Source: Isoetes taiwanensis
Taxonomy: Eukaryota > Streptophyta > Lycopodiopsida > Isoetales > Isoetaceae
Length of the DNA: 64,000 bases
Direction of reading: 5' to 3'
Assembly: GCA_021234155.1 (NCBI GenBank)
Contig: JAJEKV010000051.1
Location: 2,918,754-2,982,753 of the forward strand
Shown: positions 46,889 to 62,500 of the stretch, in pieces
Numbering within the stretch: position 1 is the first letter of the stretch
Layout of the letters: every line of letters starts with the position of its first letter
Translations under genes and position numbers: made by a program
Notes under the pieces: generated by a model
Seen by the model: the letters and a program-made list of their open reading frames with translations, nothing else
What the model was told of the DNA's origin: nothing
Database searches by the model: none

Positions 46889-49142
46889 AAAAGACCAAAA
46901 CTCGGCACCCAAAACGCAAACCCTGCTAGAACCTGGCAACTCATAGGGTTTACGTTTCGGAGGCTCTATCCTTGTCAGATTTGACTAGGACCTTGCGCCG
47001 TGTCTTGATGTAGAGGGGGGGTGTTGACACCAGAGCACGGACCAGCTTGCCCCAAAAGTCCTCTCCCGAACGCCCTGGCGACGGACGGGCAACTTCCCCT
47101 CTCCGGAACCGTGATCTGTCTCTGCCAATGGACTCAGAACGTCGACATTGCTCTAGGGACCAAGTTTTGTGGCCAGAAGCCCACTCCTTCTCGAAGAAGC
47201 GCCAAACTATCTCACGTGCAACACACTCGTAGTCAATTGGCCTAGGAGGTGGCTGCTGAATACTGCAATGTAGGGCGTAAGTGTTTCTTTCTTTTGCAAA
47301 AATGACCGTGTAACTTGTTCCCTAGGGTAAGTTTGGCATTACGGACGACGTGGCGAAGTCGAATCGCCATTTCGGAGCCTCCACAATGTCCGAACGACAA
47401 AACACTTTGGTTTCTACACTGTCGCCCGCAGGACGCTTCGCGGTTTGATATGTTCTCCCGGACGGATGTTGGATTTTTTTGGACCTTCTCGGACCAGGTT
47501 CCTTGAACAAAGGATTCAACGGCCGGATCTGAACCGAGATCCGGGGGAGTGTGGTCTTTAGCGTACGCCCCGTGACCTTTGCCGCCAGAAAGGCTGCATC
47601 GGGAAGCTTTTTGGGGCTCGCCTCCTGGGGTTCAGACTCTCCCCTCTAATGAGGAGGCCTTGCAAGGTCCTCGCCTTGTTTGACTTGGGCAAGTGTGCCC
47701 ATTTCGGCTTGCCTAAAAACAAAGCTGCGGGGACCCGTTCTAATGCAAACTATTTGATCTAAACCTTATCCAAAATTTTTTGAAAGTTGGCCTATGTTGG
47801 CGATGACTTAGGAAGCTAGCTGACAAAAAATCAGAATTTAGGTCCGTACTATGCATTAATTACGAATTTACGAATGTCTTGCTATCGCAAAAGCGCCCTT
47901 GACTTCTAACCGCCACAGCGGGAGGAGTACAGGTCCAAACTCCATTCCGTCTGGCCCCTTGCTTCGCGTTCTCAATCGCATGTGATCGCCACGCCCCAAG
48001 TGCAAAAGACCAAAACTTCGGCACCCAAAACGCAAAACCCCGCTAGAACCCGGCAACTCATAGGGTTTACGTTTTGAGGCTCTATCCTTGTCGATTTGAC
48101 TAGGACCTCGGCGCGCGTGTCTTGATGTAGAGGAGGGGTGTTGACGCCATAGCACGGACCCTAAAACCACCCGAAGCAGCTTGCCCCAAAAGTCCTCTCG
48201 AAGGCCACGGGCGACGGACGGGGCAACTTCCCCTCTCGGGCGTGATGATCATCTCTCGCCAATGGACTCGGAAGCGTCGACATTGCACTAGGGGACCAAG
48301 TTTTGTGGCCGAAGCCCACCCCTTCTCGAAGAAGCGCCAAACTATCTCACGTGCAACACACACTCGTAGTCAATTGGCCTAGGAGGTGGTCTTTGAATAC
48401 TACAATGTAGGGCGTAAGTGTTTCTTTCTTTTGCAAAATGACCAGGTGTAACTTGGTCCCTAGGGTAATTTTGGCATTGCGGACGATGTGGCGGTCGAAT
48501 CGCCATGTCGAACCTCGCAATGTCCGAACGACAAAACACTTTGGTTTCTACTAATCGCCGCCGGGCAGACGCTTTGGCGGTTTGATATGTTCTCCGGACG
48601 GATGTTGGATTTTTTTTGGACCTTCGGACCAAGTTCCTTGAACAAAGGATTCAATCTGGCCGGATCACGAACCGAGATCCGGGAGTGTGGTCTTTAGCGT
48701 CGCCCCAGGAAGCGGCCGCGGGAAAGGGCTGCCTCGGGGAAGCTTTTTGGGGATCTCCTCGGGGTTCGGACTCTCCCCCTCTAATGAGGAGGCCTTGCAA
48801 GGTCCTGGCCTTGTTTGACTTGGGCAAGTGTGCCGGCTCGGTACCGCAACAACAGCTACCGCCGCACCGTTCTAATGCAAACTATTTGATCTAAACCTTA
48901 TCCAAATTTTTTGAAAGTTGGCCACGTATGTTGGTGATGACTTAGAAGCTAGGTGACAAAAATCAGAATTTAAGTCCGTACTATGCATTAATTACGAATT
49001 TACAAATGTCTTGCTATTGCAAAGCGGCCCTTGACTTCTAAGCGCCACAGCGGGAGGAGTATGCAGTCCAAACTCCATTCCGTCCGGTTCCCCTTGCTTC
49101 GCGTTCTCAAGCGCATGTGATCGCCACGTCCCAAGTGCAAAA
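46889..49142. repeat. Satellite array 2, about two units
   Basis: It continues the interrupted unit at AAAAGACCAAAACTCGGCAC, runs through two unit junctions (about 47791 and 48921), and is interrupted at the same base as array 1. Confidence 0.92.
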
Positions 49143-49958
49143 CACACTCACCCGAATTTTGGTCCCTTTGTTGAAAAGTATAGTTTTCTTAGGTCCACAT
49201 GTTCTTTATTGAGAGAAACCTACATGTAGATGCGTGGAGGTGTGGTTTTACTAACTAGCGGTGTTGTTTTTCGAGTGGACAAGGAACGTCCATCGTTATT
49301 TTTTAAAGAGCTATGGTTTTTGTTTTTTAGGACGTGTGGTTTTTTAAGGAGGTATGTTTTTGTTAAAAGAACGTGGTTTTTCTTTTGTGGTGGTGGTGTT
49401 TTTTAAGGAGGTGTAGTTTTTGAAGGTGTGGTTTATAAGTAAGTGTAGTTTTTTTTAAGGGCTGTGGTTTGGTTTTTTTTTTTAGGGCGTGTGGTTTTTA
49501 AAGAGTATGTTTTTCGTTAAAGGCGTGGTTTTTCTTTTGAGGTGGTGGTGTTTTTAAGGAGGTGTAGTTTTTGGATAAGTAAGTGTAGTTTTTAAAAAGG
49601 ATGTATAGTTCTCTAAAGGGGTGTGATATATGTATGGTTCTCTAAAGGGGTATGATATTTTAAGGTTCTTTATATCCAATTTTGTAAGCACCATTATACA
49701 ATCATTGCACTACTCCCATCCATATGACACCCCATAAAGTATTCATGTTGTCATTATATGCCATGTGTAAAAATGCAATATCTCATCCATTGTCCCTCTA
49801 CCCCTCATGCTATAAGAAAACTAGAATGCAAAGGCATATATTAAGATCTGATCTTAATATATCATCATCCTTCTATAAAATTCTTTTTTCACTTCTGGAA
49901 CACTCCATAACTTATGTAGAACATGCTCCCGAACCCATTCTCTAAGCCTACACCCATT

Positions 49959-50147
<189 letters not shown>

Positions 50148-50332
50148 GATTTTAACGTCACGCCTACAAGGGGCGTTTCCCCATCGGACATGTGACACTT
50201 TACAACACACCTGGATGGGTCCTGCCCCCCACCACTTTTACATTTTGAAGTGGGTCCTTCCCCCACCAACTTTACATTGCATGGCCACTTTCACAACGAG
50301 GCGTTGAACCCGTGACCTTGGGTATGGCAGTT

Positions 50333-50490
<158 letters not shown>

Positions 50491-50839
50491 CCTCAAATTC
50501 ATTTTTTGAGCATATGCACATGATCTCAGGTCCCATTCAGACTTGTAGGAGTTGAAAGCACACAATAAAAACTTTATAAAGATCATGATTCAAAAGATTA
50601 TTTGCTAGTTTTTTCTTACAGTTCATTGGCAACAAATTTATCCAATTTGAACACGTATCTCTCCATCACCTTGGTTCCAAATCAAGCCAAATTTCTTTTC
50701 ACATGTTCTTATACGTTCTCCATGATAGTCATTTTAAATAACAGTCACAAATGTTAAAAAACACTCAAGATATCATCAATTGAGTGTGCATAACTTTTTC
50801 TGCCATAGGGATGTGCAATAGCCAAAATTTCTGTCCACT

Positions 50840-52990
50840 TGGCTCAAACATGCCACCTAGGCTCAACACTAAGGTGGCCCCAACATGCCAAGGTGGCTCC
50901 AACATGCCACACCGGCTCTAACATGCCATGCGGGCTCCAACATGCCAAGGTGGCTCAAACATGCCACATGTGCTCCAACATGCCCCCTGGGCTCCAACAT
51001 GCCAAGGTGGCTCAAACATGCCATGTAGCTCAAACATGCCACCTAGGCACCAACATGCCACCTAGGCTCAAACATGCCAAGGTGGCACAAACATGCCAAG
51101 GTGGCTCACAACATGCCACCTAGGCTCCAACATGCCACCTTGGCTCAAACATGCCAAGGTCGCGCAAACATGACAAGATAGGTCAAACATGCCACGCGGG
51201 CTCCAACATGCCACATAGGCTCCAACATGCCAAGGTGGCTCAAACATGCCAAAATGGCCAACATGGGGGCTCCAACATGCCAAGTTGGCTCAAACATGCC
51301 AAGGTGGCTCACAACATGCCACCTAGGCTCCAACATGCCAAGGTGGTTCAAACATGCCACTTAGGCTCCAACATGCCACCTTGGCTCCAACATGCCAAGG
51401 TGGCTCAAGCATGCCACCTAGGCACCAACATGCCACCTAGGCTCAAATGTGCCAAGGTGGCTCAAACATGTCACGCGGGCTCCAACATGCCACCTAGGCT
51501 CCAACATGCCAAGGTGGCTCAAACATACCACCTAGGCCCTAACATGCCAAGGTGTCTCAAACATGCCATGTGGGCTCCAACATGCCACCTAGGCTCCAGC
51601 ATAGGCACCAACATGCCACCTAGGCTCAAACAGACCAAGGTGGCTAAAACATGCCATGTGAGCTCCAACATATCAAGGTGGCTCAAACATGCCAAGGTGG
51701 CTCACAACATGCCACCTAGGATCCAACATGCCAAGGTGGCTCCAACATGCCAAGGTGGCTCAAGCATGCCACCTATAGACCAACATGCCACCTAGGCTCA
51801 AACATTCCAAGGTGGCTCAAAAATGTCAAGGTGTCTCAAACGTGCCGCTGGCTCCAACATGCCAAGGTGGCTCAAAACATGCCAAGGTGGTTCAAGCATG
51901 CCATCTAGGCTCCAACATGCCAAGGTGGCTCAAGCATGCCATGTGGGCTCCAACAGCCACCTAGGTTCCAAGATGCCAAAAGGATCAAACATGCCATCTA
52001 GGCTCCAACATGACAAGGTGGCTCAAGCATGCCATGTGGGCTCCAACATGCCACCTAGGTTCCAAGATGCCAAGGTGGCTCAAACATGCCACCCTAGGCT
52101 CCAACATGACAAGGTGGCTCAAACATGCCACCTAGGCTCAAACATGCCAAGGTGGCTCAAACATGCCACGTGGGCTCCAACATGCCACCTAGGCTCCAAC
52201 ATGCCAAGGTGGCTCCACGATGCCACCTAGGCTCAAGCATGCCACTTAGGCACTCCAAGTGGTGACATGGCATACCAAGTAAAAGCAAGGCCAAGTTTTG
52301 ACTATGCCAAAAATGAAAAGATATCCATCTTTGGTCTTTTCATTGGGTGATGTTGGCAAATTTTGGGTGGCATGGCTAGATGGGCTCCAACATGCCACCT
52401 AGGCTCCGACATGCCAAGATGGCTCAAACATGCCAAGGTGGCTCACAACATGCCACATAGGCTCCAACATGCCAAGGTGGTTCAAACATGCCACTTAGGC
52501 TCCAACATGCCACCTTGGCTAAAACATGCCAAGGTGGCTCAAAGCGTGCCTTGAGGGCTCCAACATGCCACCTAGACTCCAACATGCCAAGGTGGCTCAG
52601 GCATGCCACGTGGGCTCTAAACATGCCAAGGTGGTTCAAGCATGCCATCTAGGCTCCAACATGCCACCTAGGTTCCAACATGCCAAGGTGGCTCAAACAT
52701 GCCATCTAGGCTCCGACATGACGAGGTGGCTCAAACATGCCACGTGGGCTCCAACATGCCACCTAGGCTCCAACATGACAAGGTGGCTCAAACATGCCAA
52801 GTGGACTCCAACAAACAACGTAGGCTCAAACATGCCAAGGTGGCTCAAGCATGCCACCTAGGATCTAACATGCCACCTAGGCTCAAACATGCCAAGGTGG
52901 CTCAAACATGCCACGTGGGCTCCAACATGCCACCTAGGCTCCAACATGCCAAGGTGGCTCACGCATGCCACCTAGGCTCAAGCATGCCAC
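50840..52990 (+). repeat. 19-bp minisatellite, forward orientation, element copy 2
   Basis: Same monomers and spacer as in copy 1 but about 280 bp shorter, with whole monomer groups missing (for example, part of the stretch equivalent to 38480-38760). It encodes a 214-codon ORF at 51151-51795 that is a repeat artefact. Confidence 0.95.
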
Positions 52991-53129
52991 TTAGGCACTC
53001 CAAGTGGTGACATGGCATACCAAGTAAGCAAGGCCAAGTTTTGACTAGGCCAAAAATGAAAAGATGTCCATCTTTGGTCTTTTCATTGGGTGATGTTGGC
53101 AAATTTTGGGTGGCATGGCTAGATGGTGG

Positions 53130-55130
53130 TGACGTGGACATGATGACTAGGACTTTATGCAAGAAATATGATAACCTTTGGAATTTTTGGTAGAGGAGTT
53201 TGGCAATGGATAGAATAGAGGATCTTGAAGAACTTAAAGCTGGCCCGACATCCTTCGTCAAATGGAACCAAGACAGGACTTTGCATGGCTTCCTCACCAG
53301 AGGGGAGAGGCCAGACCCCAGGAGACGGACCTCAGAAAGGCTGCCGAGGCAGCCTTTCCTGCCATCGCTCCTCATGAGAGGGTCCAAAATGCCACGTGCC
53401 CCCAACCCCTTGAGCTCAAGTTTCCCCAAGTGTAGACACCCAAGTGTTTTGTCGTTGGGCCTTGAATTACAAAGGCTCCATAATGGAGATGCCAAGTGGT
53501 GACTTCACCATGCCATGGGAATGGCGAAATTACTCTAGGGACCAAGTTACCTAGGCTCTTTTTTTGCAATGAAAAAACGAACCCTCTACATGGCGATGAT
53601 ACGCAGCCATCTCTTAGACCAATTGACTCTACGAACATGTTGGACATGAGCTACTTTTGGCTTCTTGAAAAAGGGGTAGTCTTACGTCCCGAAACTTGGT
53701 CTCGGGGGTAATTTTCAGCGTTTTGAGTCCATTGGCAAAGTCGGTTCCTGATTTCGGATTGGGAAAGTTGCCGTCGTGGCCAGGAGGTTCTTTGGGAGAG
53801 GACCTTTGGGGCCGGCATTGCCTCGAAAGGTTTAAAGGTCCATCTTAAGCTGAGACACCTTCCTCCCTCTACATGATGACATTATGCAAGGTCACTGGTG
53901 AATCGACCCGGGATATAGCCTCCAAAGCGTAAACCACATTGTGTTGCTAGGTTATTGAAGGGGTTTACGTTATGGGGGTCGAGTTTTAGTCGGTTGCACT
54001 TGGGACATGGTTGAGAAAAATTGCAATTGAAAACATGAAGCAATAGGAACCGATGGAATGGGGTTTGGAGTTATCCTCCTCCCGGTGTGGCAATTAGAAG
54101 TCAAGAGCACCTTTGTAGTAGCAAAATTGTTTGGGGATCATTAGGGATGGACAATAGATCCAAACTCTATTATTTTAGTTGCCATGGCTCCACATGTGTG
54201 TTTAGAAAAGTTGCACCTAGGTATCCAAAAGAAAGCGACCGACGTTTTGGCCCCAAACGTAAACCCCGCGGTGTTGCTAGGTTATTGTAGGGTTTACGTT
54301 TTGGAGGCCAAAACGTCGGTTGTTTTCTTAAATAACTAGGTGCACCTTTTTAACATGCATGTAGAGCCATGGCAACCTAAATAACGTAGTTTGGATCCCT
54401 AGGCCATCCCTAATGATCCCAAATATTTTTTGCTTTGCAAAAGGCCTTTGACTTCTAATTGCCACACTAGGAGGAGGATAACTCCAAACCCCATTCCATC
54501 AGTTCCTATTGCTTCATGTTTTCAATTGCAGCTTCTCAACCATGTCCGAAGTGCAACCGACTAAAACTCGACCCCCATAATGTAAACCCTTCAATAACCT
54601 AGCAACACACGTGGTTTACGCTTCGAGGCTATATACTATATCGATTCACTGTGATCTTGCACAATGTCATCACGTAGAGGGAGAGTGTTGATGCCAGAAG
54701 ATGGACCTTTAAAACCTTCCAGAAGCAGTTCGCCCCAAAGGTCCTCTCCGAAAGAACCCTGGCCACGGATGGGCAACTTTCCCACTCCGAATCGCGGAAC
54801 CGACCGCCAATGGACTCAAAACGCTGAGGTTACCCCGAGACCAAGTTTCGCGGGCGTGAGACTACCCCTTTTCCAAGAAGCCAAAGTAGCTCATGTCCAA
54901 TTAGTCTAAGAGATGGTCGCTAATAACGCTATGTAGAGGGTTCGGGTGGTTTCTTTCGCTGCCAAAAATGACCGGTAACTTGTCCCATGCGGTATTTTCG
55001 GCCGATTGCGGATGGCATGGCAAAGTCGAATCTCCATTCCAGAGCCTTTGTACTACCCGAACGACAAAATGCCTCTATAAAAAATTCCAAAGGTTATCAT
55101 ATTTCTTGCATGAAGTCCTAGTCATCATGC
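53130..55130. repeat. Large inverted repeat, element copy 2
   Basis: Equivalent of 40440-42425, centred near 54273. Arm pairing is poorer here because of scattered small indels. Confidence 0.8.
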
Positions 55131-55134
55131 CCAC

Positions 55135-56030
55135 ATGGCATGTGAGCACCTTGGCATTTTTGAGCCACCTTGGCATGTTGGAGCCTAGGTGGCATGTTGG
55201 AGCCAAATCTTTGGAGATGTTTGAGCCACCTTGGCATGTTTGAGCCTAGGTGGCATGTTGGTGCCTAGGTGGCATCACCTTGGCATGTTGGAGCCTAGGT
55301 GGCATGTTGGAGCCCGCATGGCATGTTTGAGCCACCTTGGCATGTTTGAGCCGAGTGGCATGTTTGAGCCACCTTGGCATGTTGGAGCCTAGGTGGCATG
55401 TTGGGAGCCCACGTGGCATGCTTGAGCCATCTTGGCATGTTGGAGCTTAGGTAGCATGTTGGAGCCCACATGGCATGTTTTAGCCACCTTCGCATTTTTG
55501 AGCCACCTTGGCATGTTGGAGCCTAGGTGGCATGTTGGAGCCACCTTGCCATGTTTGAGCCTAGGTGGCATGTTGGTGCCTAGGTGGCATCACCTTGGCA
55601 TGTTGGAGCCTAGGTGGCATGTTGGAGCCCGCATGGCATGTTTGAGCCACCTTGGCATGTTGGAGCCTAGGTGGCATGTTGGGAGCTCCACGGTGGCATG
55701 CACCTTGGCATGTTGGAGCTTAGGTGGCATGTTGGAGCCCACATGGCATGTTTGAGCCACCTTGGCATGTTAGGGCCTAGGTGGTATGTTTGAGCCACCT
55801 CGGCATGTTTGAGCCTAGTGGCATGTTTGAGCCACCTTGGCATGTTGGAGCCTAGGTGGCATGTTGGGAGCCCACGTGGAGGTGGCATGTTGGACCCCGC
55901 GGCACGCGTTTAAAACCACCTTGACATGTTTGAGCCACCTTGGCATGTTTGAGCCTAAGTGGCATGTTGGTGCCTAGGTGGCTCAAGCATGCCAAGGTGG
56001 CTCAAACATGCCAAGGTGGCTCAAACATGT
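55135..56030 (-). repeat. 19-bp minisatellite, reverse orientation, element copy 2
   Basis: Equivalent of 42426-43310, with the same monomer order and a changed stretch near 55205-55220. Confidence 0.95.
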
Positions 56031-59000
56031 CACCACTGGGGTTTTTGGATGGCATTCTTGGCAATGGTTCTAAAAAAGAAAGATGGCTTGCCATTTGTAG
56101 GGACTGGATAAGTGCAGGTAGCTACGTTTGCATGCCAAAACTCAGCCCCCGCTCCAATCTTTGAAACTTTTGCTCCTAGTCGCAGATGCGATTAGGGAGG
56201 CGGCGCTTTGATTGTGGAAAACTAAGCGCGGATTCCCCGAGGGTGTGCCGGACTGGATAGTGTTAAAACCAAAGCCGCATTGCCACGGTGTTTGTCGCTT
56301 TGGTGAGGGCATTACGGAGACCGAGAGAATCCTCCTACGAACAATGAGGATTTATTTCTTTTGTGTCTTTATTTCTTTTTGTTTTTATTTCTTTGTTTCT
56401 CTTGTCTTGTTTCTTTCACAAAGGTCGGATTGGAGGCAATGTGAATCCGAGAATGTCAAAGGCGGTTGGAGATTCATTCCTTGCGGCCATTCTTGGTCCT
56501 GGAGATGCAAAACATATGGCAAGGAAAGTTTTTATTTGTTTGTTTGATTCAAAAGTTCTTGCCTCTTCAAATGCTCCAAATAAGCTATGATGTAATTATC
56601 TTTAGGACCTAAAATGCGAGTTGGGCATTTATTTTGATAAGTAAAACTTGGGTAAGACATTGCAGTTAGCTCAAATTAGCCTTTTTTTAGGAAGAGCCAA
56701 CATCATATTTACATATGCATATCTTAGTTGGAGATTCTAATTGGTCGGCTGAAATTCTTTCCACGGTCTGCGCAGTGCTTGACCATTGGGTTCCATGTTT
56801 TTTGCCCTCAAAATTTTCCAAGCGTGCATAGACCCATTGCACTTTTGCACCATTAAAAGTTGCACATGGAACTCAAAGTGAAAAAATCGAGGGTCGTTGA
56901 TCTGGCACAATGGAGGGGATATTTGTCAGATCAATGTTCCACAAACAATATAAAAAACATCCCATTAGTAGATTATTATAGGTTGAAAATTTGAGAATTA
57001 AAATATGTGTAAAAAATTGCCCCATCAAAGTGAGAATAACGGTCCAGATTTGTTAAGATAAATGGCCCGGATGGTGATCTTAGTACTATGATCTTATTGG
57101 CTCTATCTTTTAACGCTCTTGATTCTTGACAATAGAGATGGACGGTGAAGATCATGATCCTTGTCCTATGATCTTATTGGGTAAAAAAATGAAGGGTGAG
57201 ATTTCTTTGCCGCCATTGCTTTCTTTCGTCATTGCTTTCTTTTCTCCGGCTATGGCGCCGCTTGTGCTTTCTTTTCTCCAGGCTATGGCGCCATATGCGG
57301 TGCTATGGCGTCTTGCCTCGTGCCATGGCATTTGCTTGTGCATGGTCGAGATTAGAGCAAAAACAGAAGAAGAAATGATCGGATTCAAGGCGAGGATGAG
57401 CAGCGAGAATCGGCCCGATCTCGCAATTTATCCTTAAGGGAACATAGGTCGGGATCCGATCTATTTTGTGGAATCAAAGGGGCCGAGTCAAACTGTAATA
57501 GACAGGTCCAGATTGACAAAAGGGTCACTTGCCACAAAAAGGGCTATCGGAGACACTGTTCTAGAAGAAATCTATCAGTTAGTGCATGGCAGGAAATATT
57601 CAGGAACATTTTCATATTCATTCTTTTCTCACCATTCTTTTTTGTTCCATTCTTTTCTATGTTCCATTCTTTTTTCTCTGTTCATTATTTTCTTACAGCT
57701 TTTTGAAATCCGGCTCTCCTCCATTCTTTCTCACCTTGAACGTTCTTCATATCTGCATTTTTTAGTGATGGAAAAATTGTTCCCTTGGCTCCCATTCCTT
57801 TTTGTGGTTCGAGGCGACAAGGGCAGCCTATTTCTTGCATTAATATCGTGGAAGACACCTTATTTAATAAGTTTGGATGTTTTCTATACATAAACCCCTA
57901 CACCGTGAGCTGCTGTGTTTATGGTTATTTCCTCGATTTTCCATGTGCACCATTTGCTTGGTAAAGCATTCATTATCGCGTCATTTTGGTGGGATCATCC
58001 TTCGAACCATTTTGAGTGGGATCATCGACGATGGTAGCCCATCATGGTGGGCTGTTGCATTTGCCTCAGAAGTCGAATCCACATCAACGATTCCCAATAC
58101 ACATGGCGAATATTTACGCTTTCCGGGAAAAACTCAAATACAAATACGATTCCCAATACAAATGGCGATTATTTTATAAAGCTCAAGGAAAAACTAATCC
58201 GTTGATCATCAGGAGGTACTTTTTTATTGTTTATTGTTTATGTTTTTAAGAAGAAGTTCTTGCATGTTAAGTCGGCCAAAGCTAGTTCTGAGCATTCATG
58301 GCCCTTTAGGTACATTGCGGGTTGAAGGAAGAAGATAGCAACAAATACAAAGGTGGAAGCGTGTGAGCAAACATGGAACCGGGGAATGCCCAATAAATGC
58401 TTCGGGTTGTGCCATTTACGCTCCATTTTATGCTCAATCTGCTCCAATATTCTTGATTCGGAATCCATCTTTGTCGTTCGAAGTTTGGGTCTATTTATGT
58501 AACTCATCTTCCGTTTAATTTTTGAGCTTTTTCTTTTGTATCTTGTTATTCTTCTTGGATTTAATTTTTTGTAAAAGCTGAATTGTTTATAACTTAACCA
58601 TTAATTCAATATTTTTGAACCTTAACCATTGAATGTTTAACCATTGAATTTTAACTTAGATTGCAATCTATTATGTATGAATGAGAATGGAGATAACATG
58701 GCATTTTATGCCCTATGGACTTGTTTGGGTTCGATTCCCAAAGGCTCTTTTTTACAATAAAAATTCATAATATATTAGCTTTTAAATTGTGGCCTATAGT
58801 AATTTTTTTTTTTTTAATGTGTGCCACGTGTCAACTTTTGATTGTTAGAAGATATATTAGATACAATACTTTTATTTTTTTTCCTATGTGTAATAATAAT
58901 GCTTTTTATTTTTAAAGTATGCCACATGTCCATATTTGATTAGTTAGAATAATGTTTTTTTTTTTAAAAAGTGTGCCACGTGTTAATATCTGATTAGTTA

Positions 59001-59595
59001 AACAACCACATTATAAATTCACGTTTTTCTACGTGTTATAAAATTTACTTTTTACATGTCCTTATTTTAGAAAAACAATAGCTAGATTCGAATAACACAT
59101 GTAGTGTTTTGTAAATTAAAAAAAGTCCATGCGTGATTTGTTTAATTTTTCAAAAACAACACTTGAAACGACGTGTCTATATCGAGAAAAAACACACTTG
59201 GAAAATATTATTTTTCTATTTCCTATGTGTTCTTTTCCTTGTAATCCTTTATTTCTAGTGTTGTAATTTAGTTCTTTAGGTGTAGTAAAATTAAAACCTA
59301 CGCGTGCTATTTTAAAGATAAACAACGATGGTTCCAAAAAACAACAAAGTGAAGGAAAAAGTACACGTTGACAAAAATTCAAAAACTATGTCAAATTTTT
59401 CTCTGGCGTGGATTTTTTTTTTTTGCCAAAAGACCCTTTGTGGAAAATTCTCGCCAAAAACCACTTTGTCTCTTTGTGCAAATCCGGATAAGCGGGCCAC
59501 GTGGATTTTTTGGGGCCATTTTGGTGTTGTTTTTGGCATAAAACAACACTTCCGGTACAACTAAAAACAACTGTGGACCAAAATTGGGGTGGGTG

Positions 59596-62500
59596 AAAAA
59601 GACCAAAACTTCGGCACCCAAAACGCAAACCCCGCGCTAGAACCGGCAACTCATAGGGTTTACGCGTTTGAGGCTCTATCCTTGTCGATTTGACTAGGAC
59701 CTCTTGTAGATGTCTTGATGTAGAGGGGGTGTTGACACGAGCACCGGACCGGCTTGCCCCAAAAGTCCTCTCCGAGAACGCCCGGCGGCCGGACGGGCAA
59801 CTTCCCTCTCCGGGAAGGTGATCCGTCTCGCCAATGGACTTCGAACGTCGACATTGCTCTAGGGACCAAGTTTTGTGGCGAAGCCCACTCCTTCTCGAAG
59901 AAGCCAAACTATCTCACGTGCAACACACTCGTAGTCAATTGGCCTAGGAGGTGGCTGGCGAATCTTCGCAATGTAGGGCGTAAGTGTTTCTTTCTTTTGC
60001 AAAAATGACCGTGTAACTTGTTCCCTAGGGTAAGTTTGGCATTACGGACGACGTGGCGAAGTCGAATCGCCATTTCGGAGCCTCCACAATGTCCGAACGA
60101 CAAAACACTTTGGTTTCTACCGTCGCCGCCGGGCAGACGCCAGCGGTTTGATATGTTCTCCGGACGGATGTTGGATTTTTGGACCTTTCGGACCGGGTTC
60201 CTTGAACAAAGGATTCAACTGGCCGGATCACGGAACGAGATCCGGAGTGTGGTCTTTAGCGTCACGCCCGTGGTATTTGCCGCCAGAAAGGCTGCGATCG
60301 GGAAGCTTTTGGGGCTCGCCTCCCGGGTTCGAGACTCTCCCCTCTAATGAGGAGGCCTTGCAAGGTCCTGGCCTTGTTTGACTTGGGCAAGTGTGCCATT
60401 AAATTTGCCCAAAGCAGCTGCCGGGACCGTTCTAATGCAAACTATTTGATCTAAACCTTATCCAAAATTTTTTGAAAGTTGGCGTATGTTGGCGATGACT
60501 TAGGAAGCTAGTCGGACAAAAAATCAGAATTTAGGTCCCGTACTATGCATTAATTACGAATTTACTGAATGTCTTGCTATCGCAAAAGCTGCCCTTGACT
60601 TCTAAGCGCCACAAGCGGGAGGATGCAGGTCCAAACTCCATTCCGTCAGTTCCCCTTGCCCGGCGTTCTCAATCGCATGTGATCGCCACGTCCCAAGTGC
60701 AAAAGACCAAAACTTCGGCACCAAAACGCAAAACCCCGCTAGAACCCGGCAACTCATAGGGTTTACGTTCCGGAGGCTCTATCCTTGTCAGATTTGACTA
60801 GGACCTTGCGCCGTGTCTTGATGTAGAGGAGGGGTGTTGACGCCATAGCACGGACCCTAAAAACCACCCGGAAGCAGCTTGCCCCAAAAGTCCTCTCCGA
60901 AGGCGGCAGCGGGCGACGCGGGCAACTTCCCTCTCCGGAATCGTGCGATCGTCTCGCCAATGGACTCGAACGTCGACATTGCACTAGGGACCAAGTTTTG
61001 TGGCCGAAGCCCACCCCTTCTCGAAGAAGCCAAACTATCTCACGTGCAACACACTTTCGTAGTCAATTGGCCTAGGAGGTGGTCTGCCAATACTACTACA
61101 ATGTAGGGCGTAAGTGTTTCTTTCTTTTGCAAAAATGACCGTGTAACTTGGTCCCTAGGGTAATTTTGGCATTGCGGACGATGTGGCGAAGTCGAATCGC
61201 CATATCGGAGCCTCCGCAATGTCCGAACGACAAAACACTTTGGTTTCTACACTGCCCTTGGGGACGCTTCGCGGTTTGATATGTTCTCCGGGGACGGATG
61301 TTGGATTTTTGGACCTTCGGACCAAGTTCCTTGAACAAAGGATTCAACGGTCCGGATCACGGGAACGAGATCGGGAGTGTGGTCTTTAGCGTGACGCCCC
61401 GAGGAAGCGCCGGGGAAAGGCTGCCTCGGGGGAAGCTTTTGGGGATCTCCTCACGGGGTTGGACTCTCCCTCTAATGAGGAGGCCTTGCAAGGTCCCGGC
61501 CTTGTTTGACTTGGGCAAGTGTGCCGGCTCGGCTGCCCAACAAATGCACAGCCCACTGGCAGTTCTAATGCAAACTATTTGATCTAAACCTTATCCAAAA
61601 TTTTTGAAAGTTGGGCCTGTATGTTGGTGATGACTTAGAAGCTAGCCGACAAAAAAAATCAGAATTTAAGTCCGTACTATGCATTAATTACGAATTTACA
61701 AATGTCTTGCTACCGCAAAAGCTGCCCCTTGACTTCTAACCGCCACAACGGGAGGAGCGGTCCAAACTCCATTCCGCCGGTTCCCCTTGCTTCCCAGCGT
61801 TCTCAACTGCATGTGATCGGCCACGCCCCAAGTGCAAAAGACCAAAACTTCGGCACCCAAAACGCAAACCCCCGCTAGAACCCTCGCAACTCATAGGGTT
61901 TACGTTTGGGAGGCTCTATCCTTGTCGATTTGACTAGGACCTTCGCCCGTGTCTTGGCGTAGAGGGGGGTGTTGGCCTTGAGCATGGACCCTAAAACCAC
62001 CCTAAGCGGCTGCCCCAAAAGTCCTCTCGAAGGCGCCGGCGTGGACGGGCAACTTCCCCTCTCGGAATCGTGATCCGTCTCGCCAATGGACTCGAAGCGT
62101 CGACATTGCCCTAGGGACCAAGTTTTGTGACCGAAGCCCGCCCTTTCGAAGAAGCGCCAAACTATCTCATGTGCAACACACTCGTAGTCAATTGGCCTAG
62201 GAGGTGGTGGCGAATCGCAATGTAGGAGTAAGTGTTTCTTTCTTTTGCAACACCGACCATGTAATTTGGTCCCTAGAGTAATTTTGGCATTCGGACGGAC
62301 GGTGGCGAAGTCGAATCGCCATTTCGACCTCCGAATGTCCGAACGACAAAACACTTTGGTTTTTTCGTCGCCCGGGACGCAGCGGTTTGATATGTTCTCC
62401 CGGACGGATGTTGGATTTTTGGACCTTTCGGACCAGGTTCCTTGAACAAAGGATTCAACGGTCGGATCACGGAACCGAGATCCGGGAGTGTGGTTTTTAG

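Noticed and set aside
51151-51795. 214-codon ORF rich in Met, Pro, His and Cys
   Set aside because: It is generated by the 19-bp repeat, which stays open in several frames on both strands and has the same text in all; no independent sign of coding.
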